Shown: positions 11,032 through 21,965, counted from the first letter of the stretch. The stretch is DNA of 64,000 nt from Diphasiastrum complanatum (GCA_029204225.1 CM055101.1:33239683-33303682); one strand, 5' to 3'. Notes: generated from the letters alone by a model not told the origin. Translations and numbers: made by a program.

Positions 11032-11175
11032 TGTCAGAAATCCGTAAATCATAATATGGATGGACAGACTAGGATTCGAACCCAGGACCTCCCTCATACC
11101 GGATGGGATGCTCTACCACTGAGCTATCCGCCATGTTTGATAGTTCTCTCTAGAGTGTGGATTGATATTCCAACA
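11032..11175 (-). repeat. TRIM 5' LTR
   Basis: 144-bp LTR, upstream copy. It has an intact B box (GGTTCGAATCC) but a T instead of G at the first base of the tRNA-like acceptor stem. Confidence 0.9.
11061..11133 (-). other. tRNA-like sequence in TRIM 5' LTR with intact A and B boxes
   Basis: The D-arm A box (TAGCTCAGTGGTAGAGC) and T-arm B box (GGTTCGAATCC) are both canonical for RNA polymerase III internal promoters. The T arm pairs CTGGG with CCTAG and six of the seven acceptor pairs are kept. The anticodon arm is degenerate, so decoding is unlikely. The element could be transcribed by Pol III from here, as Cassandra elements are from their 5S segment; that is inference. Confidence 0.7.
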
Positions 11176-11180
11176 CAAGA
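11176..11180. other. Target site duplication, right copy (CAAGA)
   Basis: Exact repeat of 10767-10771, immediately outside the 5' LTR of the miniature element. Confidence 0.85.
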
Positions 11181-11289
11181 GGCCTACCAGATTTGGCCTA
11201 AGTTGATACTTGCATATTTTTCTTCACAATTTTAGTAGTGAGATGCATGTTATCTCTTAAGAACATAGGCTTGAAAATCCATGTTCTTT

Positions 11290-11384
11290 TAGCTAGAGAG
11301 AGAAAATAGACAATGTAGCCAAGTGTAGACACTTTTTTTCTCTTAGCTTCATTGAGACTAGAGTGAGATATAAATAAAAGGGAC
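11290..11384. repeat. Direct repeat copy 2 (partner at 10460)
   Basis: Starts AGCTAGAGAGAGAAAATAGA and follows the 10460-10551 copy through GAGTGAGATATAAATAAAAG. See the entry for copy 1. Confidence 0.6.
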
Positions 11385-11880
11385 ACATCAAGCAAAAAAA
11401 AAATTAAATTTAGAGATGATTGGGATGGATACCTCCTACTACTTGGGAATTAATAATAGCTACTGCATAGGTTCTGAGCATGGGGGAGTAGGAAAAACAA
11501 AGCAACATCTTGATAGGTAAAAGTGAAGTAGCCAAAGCAGAAGGATTCTATACTACACTAGGATGAAGAACTCCATCAACTCCTTCATCGTCACTCTTTT
11601 TCTTAGCTAGATTTAGCTAGTTCATATACTTCAATTCCATTTGATCCATGGCATGTTCCTTAAGCAAAAAAATTTCTTGCTAAAATTTGGTACCATAATT
11701 CTTGCAATTAAATGTCTCAAAAGATTGGCTATGTTATGTGTCATAACTAGGGTATGTCATGGTGTTCAAATATTTTGTTATGCTCCTCTTTGGAAGTTGG
11801 TGACTGACCTATTTATTGCTCGCTTCCATGCTAGGTTCAAGAGATTCGGCCACTTAGACCTTTTGTTGAATGATATCACA
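11385..11880. other. Intergenic DNA, no supported gene
   Basis: An open frame on the + strand at 11641-11931 (96 codons) has ordinary composition but no motif I recognise and no splice context. I see nothing else. Confidence 0.4.
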
Positions 11881-11884
11881 TTTA

Positions 11885-12180
11885 ATGATCAAATACTTAT
11901 AAGCATTAAGCATTTGCATCCCTGTGTATGATGTTTACATGATGCATCCACATTTATAGGCCAAGTGGGGTTTGAAACTTGTCTACTACTAGTTGTCCAC
12001 ATGCATATGCATGTGTGAGAATTTGAGATTGGGTATCAATACTTATGTACAATGTTCACATTGTACATCAACACAACTTGTAAGCACTAAGCATGAACAT
12101 CAATCTATATAATATTTGCACAATGCATCCACATTTACAAGCCAAGCCAAGTTTGGAGCTCATGGGCTACTAAATGTCCC
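11885..12180. repeat. Two-copy tandem duplication, diverged
   Basis: The block at about 11898-11995 (TAAGCATTAAGCA to GTTGTCC, with GATGCATCCACATTTATAGGCC) is matched by 12075-12178 (TAAGCACTAAGCA, AATGCATCCACATTTACAAGCC). Spacing is about 180 bases and identity roughly 75-80% by eye. Confidence 0.5.
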
Positions 12181-13305
12181 TATTCCATGCATAAACATGA
12201 ATTTAAGCATGGGTTTTCATTGCCCCAAGTCATACTCTTATCCAATTTGATTGTGTATAGAAAGAATAGATTCTCCAATACCTTTCCAAAGGCTATTGGA
12301 AAATCATTCCATAAAAGATGGCGAGGTTGTAAGGCCAACCCATTTTATGGTTGGATGACCTAGAGGAGAGGTCATAAAAGATCAACGTGTTGCCTTATGT
12401 GAGGGATGAACAAGGCTACCCAATATGGCAAGTATAGATCATAAGTTGGTCTAATAGTATTATAGTTATGAGGCTAATGGAAAAAAGTTCAAGATTCATT
12501 AATAAAATGCATGTGTGACAAACACTACCTCCTTTAGAATGATAAGTCAAACTGCGACTTGTATATAGTATGTCTAAATTTGTGAGGCCACTTGTAATTG
12601 TGAAAAAGAAAGTCTTTCCTACAATTAAGCATACTCCTAAAATAAGGATATAGTTTGTTTTGTGAAACCAAGATAGGGCTGTGGATTTTCAAGGATGAGT
12701 TTCACTTTTATGTTCTTTTTTATTTAGAACACAAACTTTGACAAAAACATAGTTGAAAAAGAGTTTTCTTTTTCTAGATGCTAAAAAGATTCATGCACTA
12801 GTAGAAATCACCACGAACTTATTAGTGAGCTATATATGACATAGGCTAAACACATTAGTGCGTGAAAAATGACATACTATCATCTCATTAGTGAGCAAAG
12901 ATGACATATGCTTTGAAAAGGTAGACCACAAATTTCTCATGGTGCATGCTTTAAGAATCTTAATTCTCTCTGTTCAAAGAAGATTCAACTTTTATGAGAA
13001 TGAAAATGGTATCCAAAATGCAATATAAAAAGAAAAATTGGTGTCTAGAAGTCTAGTTGCCATAGTTGACATTAAAAAGCTAATATGCATTCCATTTTTT
13101 AAGATCCAACTCACGAACATGCTACTATCAAAAGCATGGACATTGTGTTAGGAAATATCATTTTCAATGTGTGGTTAACATGCAATCAACAACACGCAAC
13201 ATTCCTATTAGAAAACCCAATTGCATGGCAAAATTAGGGGATCATCAAGTCAAATACAAATCAAAAAAATAAAGGAATACACATCTCATTTTTAGGAAAG
13301 TCAAT

Positions 13306-13306
<1 letters not shown>
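12181..13306. other. Intergenic DNA with a possible CACTA transposon end
   Basis: No gene is supported. CACTAGTAGAAATC at 12796-12809 matches the usual terminal sequence of plant CACTA (En/Spm) elements, and the following 110 bases contain the subterminal word ATTAGTGAGC twice plus ATTAGTGCG. No opposite TAGTG end with the same subterminal words was found within several kb, so this would be a lone end. Confidence 0.4.

Positions 13307-13400
<94 letters not shown>
13307..13400. repeat. (CT)47 microsatellite
   Basis: 94 bases of uninterrupted CT dinucleotide. Open frames across it (Arg-Glu or Leu-Ser runs) are artefacts of the repeat. Confidence 0.98.
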
Positions 13401-13404
<4 letters not shown>

Positions 13405-14760
13405 TTCAAATGTATTAGGTACTCACTACTAGGAAGGACATGGAAAACCCCCCATAATACACAAGCCCGATGCTTTTGCCTTGGCAAGGAATGACACCCA
13501 TAAAAGCCTAGACATGTATTACGCCCATAAAGGCTAGGCCAAGCAAACTTACTAAATTGGATTTTACTCTATACAATAAACCATAGGGAGTCATGAGAGC
13601 CGTGCATTTTAAAGCCTTTCTATCGTTTTGCAACCAAGTCACCCTTAATAGAAAGGGCCTTGTCATTTTAGTCTTTTTAAATGTTTACAAAAGATTTCAC
13701 ATAGAAAGTTATTTCAACTTATGCCCTTAATACTAAAAAAGAGTTTTAAGTTCATGAAAGATTGGTTAACTCAAGCATATAAAAGAAGAGATAGGCATTA
13801 CAAACACTAGTTTATAATTACCATGTAGCTCTTTGCTAGAATCAAAATTTCACAAACAATATAAACAACCTTATAGTTCTAACTTTCTAATAAAATAGTA
13901 CATGCATGCCGTTCAAACTCATGGGAGAGGATTGGGACTACTTTCAAAAGTTGTGGCACAAACATGGCATGTTTTGGTTGTGTTTTTTGAAGCTTTCTCT
14001 TCACAAAAAAGCTATTTTTGTGTAAACCTTGTCATAATGCCAGTGCTTGTTTTATCTTGCATTTTGGAATCACCTCCAAGAAGAAAATAATCATGTGATT
14101 CCAAACTATTTACCAAAACTTCTATGTGGATAGTTGATGAATGGATGCTCCATTGAGTACATGCAAATGATTATTTAGCACATTCATATAATGTGCGTGT
14201 GTTATGTGGCACTCATTCATTGCAAGTCCACAAACTTTTTGTCAGATATCAGCATTATAAAAAATTTATAGTTAAGAATCGCCTAAGAGAAGACCCCTAC
14301 CTCACTTGGGTGGCCTCCTTGCCCCCCCCCCCGCCCAAAGCCGAAAAAAGAAAAATTGGTTGTATAAAATTTCACATTAAAATCACTTTAGAGTTCAAAC
14401 CTTAATAAGAGTATGTTTTGAGATATATAGGAAGAAAAAATAATAAATTTGACAATATCAAGTACCTAGAGACCTTTGAGATTTTCAACTTTTTAAAACA
14501 TTAAATTGAAAACAAGTTCATGATTGGCTCCTGTATGTTACATTTCCGTAAAAACCCTCTCTTTTTTAAATTTTCAAACCTCACAATTTACTTATGCTAA
14601 AAATTGGGGCTTTAAGCCCCGCGCCTTGAGGCTTCCTCGATGCGAAAAGCATCTTTCCATGTCACGTGTTCACCTAGGCAACCACCCGTTCTTGGGATTG
14701 ATGTCAGTTTTAATGAGTGAATGGGCCACATGGACTAGGTATCATTCATCAATCAGGAGG
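13401..14760. other. Intergenic DNA, no supported gene
   Basis: I see no gene here. A C run interrupted by one G lies at about 14321-14333. The sequence becomes GC-richer after 14600, approaching the AMT2 upstream region. Confidence 0.4.
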
Positions 14761-14761
14761 T

Positions 14762-14923
14762 GGGCTACTAGGTGTAGCAAGCCGAGCCACATGAGCGGCG
14801 AATACTACTACAATCTGTAGCCCAGCGTCGAATTAACGATACGGGCTACTGGGTGTAGCAAGCTGAGCCACATGAGCGGCGAATATTGTTACAATCTGTA
14901 GCCCAGCGTCAAATTAACGATAC
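14762..14923. repeat. 81-bp tandem duplication with inverted GGGCTAC/GTAGCCC ends
   Basis: Two copies (14762-14842 and 14843-14923) differ at a handful of positions. In each, GGGCTAC at the start is answered by GTAGCCC about 55 bases later, so each copy could form a small hairpin, followed by AGCGTCRAATTAACGATAC. Confidence 0.8.
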
Positions 14924-15207
14924 CTAGCGTAGCATTGGAGAGATAGACCGTCAAAATCTAAATCTGTTTACAAGCCTGCACTATGGAACATGATGAACCT
15001 TCTCTCAACCCTTGGGCCAAGGTTATAGAATTCTGAAATCCCTTAGTGGGGCATGGGCCGTTGTCCAAGTGGCCTATCCCAAGAGCTTTTTTTTTTTTTT
15101 AATTTCTTCGTGTCAGCATTGTACGGAGTACGGACGACAGTCGTGACGGCGAGATCCAAGGTGATTGCGTGCGTCCTATATTTGCACAACTCTGACACAT
15201 ATCGTAC

Positions 15208-15208
<1 letters not shown>

Positions 15209-15254
<46 letters not shown>

Positions 15255-15287
15255 TCTCGCCATAGATCGATCGATCGATCGATCGAT
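15209..15287 (+). promoter_or_regulatory. CT tract and GATC repeats, possible AMT2 core promoter region
   Basis: (TC)n with one A interruption (15209-15258) followed by GATC repeats (15265-15287). Pyrimidine tracts of this kind are common around transcription starts of plant genes. If this is the AMT2 start, its 5' leader would span about 2.4 kb and must be spliced; a donor-like AAGGTACGG lies near 17531 and an acceptor-like GTGCAGTGCAG near 17500. This is inference from position only. Confidence 0.3.
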
Positions 15288-15639
15288 GAGTTTAAAAGCT
15301 CTTCATTATTCACTTGTCATTCCGTTTCAATTTTCACTTCCGCGTCAAGTGATCTTTAGAATTGAAGCAGTGCTCTTATGAGCGCCTGGATTGATCGCAA
15401 GCCTGATTTTTGGAATTGACGGTAGCGTATTCTCCTGGCTGCTCCTCATTGTATCGTCTGCTCTTCACTTATTTGAAGCACTCTGTGCAGCAATAACAAA
15501 AACAATCCTCTACTATGATGTATTTCTTAACGAGTTTCAGCAATTTAGATTGTGTAATTAACACTCTTGCAGACTTCTTATACGCCTGTGCTTTTGTATT
15601 TGAAGCTTTTTCTTGAATCTGCTTTCTGCCCGTGTGAGG

Positions 15640-17300
15640 TGATGAATTCACGTCTTTTCTTGATTTTTAGAGGATGATGTATCACTTTTTTGTTGATTAT
15701 CTAAGAAGATTCAAATATAAATATATAGACGCCTATCTTATCACTGCTCGTATTTCTGATAGCTTTTCATCATCTGATCATAATATTTGTCCAGATATGA
15801 AGGCTTTTCCTATAAATACGCATTTCTCTTGCAATGTTTCGAGTGAGAAACGTACGTGGTTGAATTTTATAATGATACATATTTCCTATTAGCTACGGAG
15901 CTCTGTAAGATAGTATTAACACAGTAATCCCCTGGAAAGATCTGGTACTAAGAGATATCTACTGCTTTGGATTTTCTTTTCTTTTTTTCCTCCAATGGAA
16001 TCACTTGTACACAGCAGAATACATATGAGGAAAAATCTGTCAATCTGATCTCAAGTGAATATGTTTTACTTCACGATTCCTTTTTCCGTGTCCTTCTATG
16101 CTAGAGGTTTAATATGAAAGTAACAGCTGTTAATCTTATGCGGTAGCTAATGAGCCAAGGCTGATACGTCTTAGGTGAATTCACGTTTTATTTTAGTCTC
16201 TGGAGGATGAATTTGTCACTTTTTTTGTTAATTGTCTAAGAAGATTCGAGTAGAAATATAGACGCTTATTCTATCAGTGCTTGTATTCCTGATAGCTTTT
16301 CATTATCTGATATTTGTCCAGTAGCTTTGTGAATGAAAATTTGAAGGCTTTTCCAAAAAATACGCATTCTCCTTGCGATGTTTCGAGTGAGAAAAGTACG
16401 TGGTTGAGTTTTATAAAGATACATATGTCCTGCTACCTACGGAACCCCTGTTAGATAGTATTAACACAGCAATCCCCTGCCAATTAGACTTGGTACCAAG
16501 AGATATCTACAGCACCGTCATTGAACCAATAATCCATTTTCAGGCATGCAATATCTTGGCATTCAGATTGCTTTGGATCCTTTTTTCCAAATGGAATCGC
16601 TTGTAAGCGGTTGTGGTCTTTTGTTACACAGCAGAATACATATGAGGAAATATCTGTAAATGTGATCTCAAGTGAATGTTTTTTTTCAAAGGTTCCTTCT
16701 TCCATGTCCTTTTATGCAAGAGGCTAAATATGAAAGTAACAGTTGTTAACCATATGCGGTAGCTATTGAGCCAAGGCTGATACGTCTGAGGTGCATTCAT
16801 GTTTCATTTTGGTCTGTTGAGGATGAAGTATCACTTTTTTTGTTGATTGTCTAAGAAGATTTAAGCATTTTAATATCAGTGCTCGTATCTCTGATAGCTT
16901 TTCATTATCTGATCATAATATATGTCCGGCCTAGAAGTATGCGTTTTCCTTGAGATGTTTCGAGTGAGAAAACTATGTGGTTGACCGTCATTGAGTCAAT
17001 AATCCATTTTTAGGCATGGATTCCCCTGCCAAGATCTGGTACCAAGAGATATCTACAGCACCGTCATTGAATCAATAATCCATTTTCAGGCTGTAGATAT
17101 CGTTTAGTACCAGATTGGCAGGGGATTGCGAGTTCCACAGCAGAATACATATGAGGAAAAATCTGTAAATCTGATCTCAAGTGTATGTTTTTCTTCAAGG
17201 TTCCTTTTTCCATGTCCTTCAGACTTCTATGCAAGAGGCTAAATATGAAAGTAACAGTTCTTAACCAGATGCGGTAGCTATTGAGCCAAGGCTGCTATTT
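15640..17300 (+). repeat. Three degenerate tandem copies of a ~550-bp unit upstream of AMT2
   Basis: Copies at about 15640-16150, 16165-16780 and 16785-17300. Each holds the same ordered landmarks: GAGGATGAxxTxTCACTTTTT then CTAAGAAGATT (15670, 16201, 16819), GATAGCTTTTCAT, TTTCGAGTGAGAAA, CTGGTACYAAGAGATATCTAC, CAGAATACATATGAGGAAA (16016, 16630, 17143) and GCGGTAGCTA. The third copy has internal rearrangements, including an inverted piece near 17092-17125. None carries a gene. The unit could be 5' leader, intron or promoter of AMT2. Confidence 0.8.
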
Positions 17301-17661
17301 AAGCACTTTTTGTGGCAATTCAAAGCCTAGGGTCATTTTCAAAGTACATGGATTTGTAGTTATTCAAATGTACATAGAAGGACAATATTCAGATATTTTA
17401 TGATCTTTGATTCGTCGAGGACAACTCTATACTTGGTATGAGCCGCTATTCTACAGTCAATTTCATGATTTGAACCTCATTGGACTTTTGTGCAGTGCAG
17501 GTGGAGATTTGACAACGTCCTTCGCATACAAGGTACGGCAGTTTGGCATCCAGCATACACTTTGCAGATGACGGAACAATATCTTCAAGCATCGTAAGCT
17601 ATAGTAAAAGTGATCTACTATAGTTTCGTATACCTGGGGTGCTAGTTTCTGCGGACCAAAA

Positions 17662-20036
17662 ATGTCTTCACCAGCTGCACCAACTGTCACACCACCTTGG
17701 CTCGACAAGGGTGATAATGCATGGCAGATGACTGCTGCAACACTTGTAGGAATACAAAGTATTCCTGGACTTATGATTCTATATGGTAGCGTAGTGAAAA
17801 AGAAGTGGGCTGTGAACTCTGCTTTTATGGTTTTCTATGCTTTTGCTGCTGTGATGATTTGCTGGGTTGGTTGGGCGTATAAAATGTCATTTGGTAAAAG
17901 GCTTCTTCCTCTGTGGGGAAAGGCAGGGCCAGCTCTCTATCAGAAGTACTTACTTGACCAATCAACAATCCCATCATCAGCACATTTTTTCAAACATGGG
18001 GCCCACAAAGGAGAGCTTGAAACTGCCATGTTGCAGCTTGCATATCCAGTAGCAACAATGGTGTACTTCCAATTTGTATTTGCTGCAATTTGTGTGATTT
18101 TGTTAGCTGGGTCTTTGCTGGGAAGAATGAACTTTCTCGCGTGGATGATATTTGTGCCAATCTGGCTCACCTTCTCATATACAATAGGAGCATTTAGCAT
18201 ATGGGGTGGAGGATTTTTGTTTCATTGGGGTGTGATCGATTATTCTGGTGGATATGTTATACACCTTTCAGCAGGTATAGCTGGCCCCACAGCTGCTTAT
18301 TGGGTAAGTTTTCTGCACTGAGCTTCATAAATTTGTTACAAAAGTACTATTTTTGTCGGTTGTTAATTGTATTTTTTTCCACTTCTGTTCCTTAAATCTG
18401 AGATCAAAATTTTGCAGTTGAAGGAGAAATTATTTGTCTGTAACCCTATCTCTTTACACGTCCTAGCCATGTTGAAGCTCTGGTTTGCATAAATCTCTAA
18501 TAAGACAGCCAAATAATCTCCCTTTCTAGAGTGTTGTTCAAAGCTAACTAGTCAAAAAGCTCATGCACATGATGCTTCTGTGTTTGAGTACTTTCTAAAG
18601 CAGATCCTATGAGAGTGAATATGATATCAAAGAGCTTTGCCTCTTCAGTAGAAGCTATGCTGTCAATCAAATTGACCTAGGCTACCCATAAACAGGAATA
18701 AAAACCAATAGTAGATTCAGATATGAACTACAAGCTGCTACAGAGCATTTTCGGAAGATGGGTTCAAAAGCTGGTGCAGAAGGTAATTCATTTAATTGTA
18801 TGATGCAGGTTGGCCCAAGGTTGACCAAAGATAGAGAAAGCTTCCCACCCAATAATATTCTCTTAACACTGGCTGGAGCTGGGTTACTTTGGTTAGGCTG
18901 GGCTGGCTTCAATGGAGGAGATCCTTATTCTGCAAATATAGATGCTTCTCTTGCCATCCTCAACACAAATATTTGTTGTTCTGCCAGTTTACTTACATGG
19001 ACAATTTTTGATGTGATTTTCTTTGGAAAGCCCTCAGTGATTGGAGCAGTCCAGGGGATGATTACTGGCCTTGTTTGCATCACTCCCGGTGCAGGTATAG
19101 TCTATTTTTTTAACCCTTCAACATATATGCTTTGTTATACTGAAAGGATCCAACGATCATAATAATGTAGCGTCTTTTCTGATTACCCATGTTCCAAGTT
19201 CAATAGTCTTCATCAAAGCTTTATTCTGCAGGTAAGACCCTTCAGGTCTGTAACCACTTACAAGCCACTCATTTATAGCTTGAATTAGATCACTGCCTCA
19301 ATGTTTTGCAGCCCATGTTGAATGCACTTTGCTACTTCTATTTCCATCCCTCATTCCAATCATTATGTTGATTAACTTTTGGTCTTTTCTCTGCACCCGT
19401 CAAAACATCATTTCCGCCCTCTTTATTGAACTTTCAAGTGTTGTAGCTTTTGGACAGGAACCTCTCTCTTCACTATTTCTTACATGCAGTAGTAGTTGTG
19501 CAGGTGTTGTTCAGGGATGGGCAGCCCTTATCATGGGTATTTTATCTGGAAGCATACCGTGGTACACCATGATGATTCTCCACAAAAAAGTGGCGCTCTT
19601 TCAGAAAGTTGATGACACATTAGGTGTCTTCCACACTCATGCGGTTGCAGGTCTTCTTGGTGGACTATTGACAGGTGTTTTTGCGGAGCCAACGCTTTGT
19701 AACTTTTTCCTCGTGGTTACAAACTCTAGAGGACTTATATATGGTTCAGGGGGTGGATATCAGCTTGCAAGGCAACTTGTGGGAGGATCGTTCATAATTG
19801 GCTGGAATATTGTTGTTACTAGTATAATTCTCATTGTCATCGGTTTCTTTATTCCACTCAGAATGTCAGAAGAAAAACTTATAATTGGAGATGATGCTGT
19901 TCATGGTGAGGAGGCATATGCACTGTGGGGGGATGGTGAGTTCTACGACTCAACAAAGCATGGATGGGAAGGCTCTACCCAGCATGAGCTGACTCCTACA
20001 ACACGAGTAAAGCCGGAAGTGACAACGGATTCGTGA
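17662..20036 (+). CDS. AMT2: AMT2-type ammonium transporter, three exons
   Basis: Exons 17662-18303, 18809-19094 and 19504-20036 join to 1461 bases, a 486-residue protein, the usual size for plant AMT2/MEP-type ammonium transporters. Introns are 18304-18808 (GTAAGT...GCAG) and 19095-19503 (GTATAG...GCAG), phases 0 and 1. The protein should be a trimeric plasma-membrane channel with 11 membrane spans. It carries the family signature [16 protein letters not shown] (193-208). The twin pore histidines are His201 and His355 ([10 protein letters not shown]). The outer vestibule segment is GAFSIWGGG (176-184), and the cytosolic C-terminal tail carries [18 protein letters not shown]. The start ATG has AAAA before it and opens the typical N-terminus ending [13 protein letters not shown]. 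No stop or frameshift is present, so it looks functional. Upstream tandem repeats may affect its regulation. AMT2 over AMT1 is chosen from the N-terminus and the [15 protein letters not shown] region. Confidence 0.93.
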
Positions 20037-20489
20037 AGCTTTGTAAGCAGTAAGATACCTTTGGAAAGGCCACACTAGTGTCGATATCAGGCTGTATGTA
20101 ACGCATATGTGAGATTGCATATAAAGTTTTGTTGACTGGAAGGAATGGGGAAGAAGAAACATTAAGTTATGGCTGTTATGGCAAGCAAAAATACAGGGGT
20201 CTCCCAGTTAAATAGAAAACAGATTGCATGACAAGAAGTCTTGTCATGATTTTACAAATAACAGATCCGCTCTTTGCAGGATCTATAAGCATTCTATCTA
20301 GACAACCCAAGAAGCCAGTCACAGTTTTCGTTTGGGAATTCAAGGAGATTCTTTGTAATAATAATGCATAGGGATTAGCATGGCCTTGCGCTAGCGTGAA
20401 CTTATATCTGCTAAGTTATGCTCACAAATTCTTGTGATGCCAGTTTATGTATCTTAGGTTTTCTATGGAATCTCCAACTTACAATCACT

Positions 20490-20530
20490 ATCTGAGTTTC
20501 CCCCCCCCCCCCCCTGCACACACACAAGGT
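20490..20530. repeat. Poly(C) and (CA) tract downstream of AMT2
   Basis: A run of about 15 C near 20500 followed by GCACACACACACA. Simple sequence with no other feature. Confidence 0.8.
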
Positions 20531-20659
20531 GTTTTTTTTGTGAGTTTTTGAGGTTGAAAAGATCTCAATGAGAAGCTATTAGATCCAGGAAAGAATAAGC
20601 TGGCTAACTCTACTTTATGAATTACTATCTGTAGCAATGATCAGCACAAATTGATAATA

Positions 20660-20757
20660 TACCAAACTTTTTGCAGCTTGAGCCAAAAACCAAAGTAAGT
20701 TTCTCAAATACCAAACTTTTTGCAGCTTGAGACAAGAACCAAAGTAAGTTTCTCAAA
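20660..20757. repeat. 49-bp tandem duplication
   Basis: Copies 20660-20708 and 20709-20757, starting TACCAAACTTTTTGCAGCTTG, with only a few differences. Confidence 0.85.
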
Positions 20758-20789
20758 CACATATGTCCCCTGCACATTTATTGAAAAAT

Positions 20790-20947
20790 GGCTTAGTCTT
20801 TCCAATGTTCCAGCCATACTTGAGTGCACATAGATAGAGTGGTACATTTGTGGAAAGAGTTCATGATTGGCTTAGTCTTCCCAATGTTCCAGCCATACTT
20901 GAGTGCACATAGATGGAGTGGTACATTTGTGGAAAGAGTTCGTGATT
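20790..20947. repeat. 79-bp tandem duplication
   Basis: Copies 20790-20868 and 20869-20947, starting GGCTTAGTCTT and ending GTGATTG or ATGATTG. They differ at about three positions, so the duplication is recent. Confidence 0.88.
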
Positions 20948-21960
20948 GGCTTGTGGCTCATCCCCATTGGACGGGTCCATACTCAAATATATTAGTTTGA
21001 GTTGAGTTGCTGAAAATCACGTGTGATAAATGCTGCCAAGGTACCCGGAAGCAAAAAGGCAAAACCCTACAGTACAATGTTGACTTGTTTATGTTGGATA
21101 TGCCAACTGGATTTATTCTTGATGGCATGGTTAGACTAGTTTCCACTTGAAACATATGGGATGATGTGTTGCCAGATGTGGCATTTTTGGCTAGTTATTT
21201 TTTGGACCATAGTGAATGGGTAATGTGCGTCGAGGTAAAATAAAAATGTTACTAGTTAGGACACACCAACTTGGAGCTTGATTGTGCTAAGGTAAAGTGG
21301 TGTGCAAATATGATGTTTCTAATAATGGTGTCGAGGTAAAATTACGGTGAATTGAGATGTTATCTTTATTTTGTCTCTTGAATTGTATTTGCTTTGTTAT
21401 TCGGGTTATGTAAAATAAATTCTATTGCGAGAGTTCTCTGAGTTGGATGGTGCTATGTTTTGTCTGACTTTGACACATGAAATCATTATCTCACCACTTT
21501 CAGATTTCTATAAATCATTATATGAAATGGTTGGCCTACCACTTTATACATTTTATCATTAGAATATTTTTTTACTACTTTTACTCGAAATGGACAAGGA
21601 AGATAAGTTTTTTAAAATGAGAAAATGCTTATATTCGTCAAAATTGTTTTCTTGCCCCTAATGACTAACAGCACCACAAGTTGGACTTCTGCATGCAAGA
21701 TGCCATACTTGGAGCCTAACGTAACTAATTATTGATGGGCTCTTCAAGATGGGCTTATGCAAGATGGCATACTTTGGCCATTAATTACACAAAATTGTTA
21801 TTTACATAGGCTACTTTCCTATAAGGTGCTTCTTTCCTTAATTCCCCCGGGCTCCATTGAAAGGCCCCTTGTAAGGCCTTGTATTCCAGCTCCCACAAAC
21901 CTACAACTCCAGCTGATATTCACGCATTTGACAAAAGGGCATAGAAGGCCTTATCTTTAA
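20948..21960. other. Intergenic DNA and possible Copia 5' region
   Basis: No gene is seen. The last few hundred bases probably belong to the LTR or leader of the Copia relic that begins at 21966, but I could not find an LTR boundary or a primer site. Confidence 0.3.
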
Positions 21961-21965
21961 CAAAT

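Larger units (their letters stand above)
10772..11175 (-). mobile_element. Complete TRIM (miniature LTR retrotransposon) with tRNA-like LTRs
   Basis: A 404-bp element read on the - strand: 5' LTR (11032-11175), primer site, 116-bp core, polypurine tract and 3' LTR (10772-10915). Both LTRs are 144 bp, begin TGTTGGAATATC and differ at six positions by eye. The 5' LTR ends in TGACA and the 3' LTR in TAACA. CAAGA target duplications flank it. There is no coding capacity, so mobilisation would need enzymes from an autonomous LTR element; the Met primer site suits a Copia helper. Inside each LTR lies a 73-base tRNA-like segment. Presence of both LTRs, primer site, polypurine tract and target duplication makes the structural call secure. 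The about 96% LTR identity says it is not very recent. Confidence 0.92.

Noticed and set aside
10801-11133. Functional tRNA genes
   Set aside because: Acceptor, D and T stems are present but the anticodon arm does not form a 5-bp stem with 7-base loop, and both copies lie within LTRs with TG...CA ends and target duplications.
13245-13487. Arg-Glu repeat protein on the - strand
   Set aside because: The whole repeat comes from the (CT)47 microsatellite; flanking residues have no coding character.
15053-15359. Leu-Ser repeat frames
   Set aside because: Products of the (TC)n tract at 15209-15258.
18682-18912. - strand frame within AMT2
   Set aside because: Antisense shadow of AMT2 exon 2 and intron 1.
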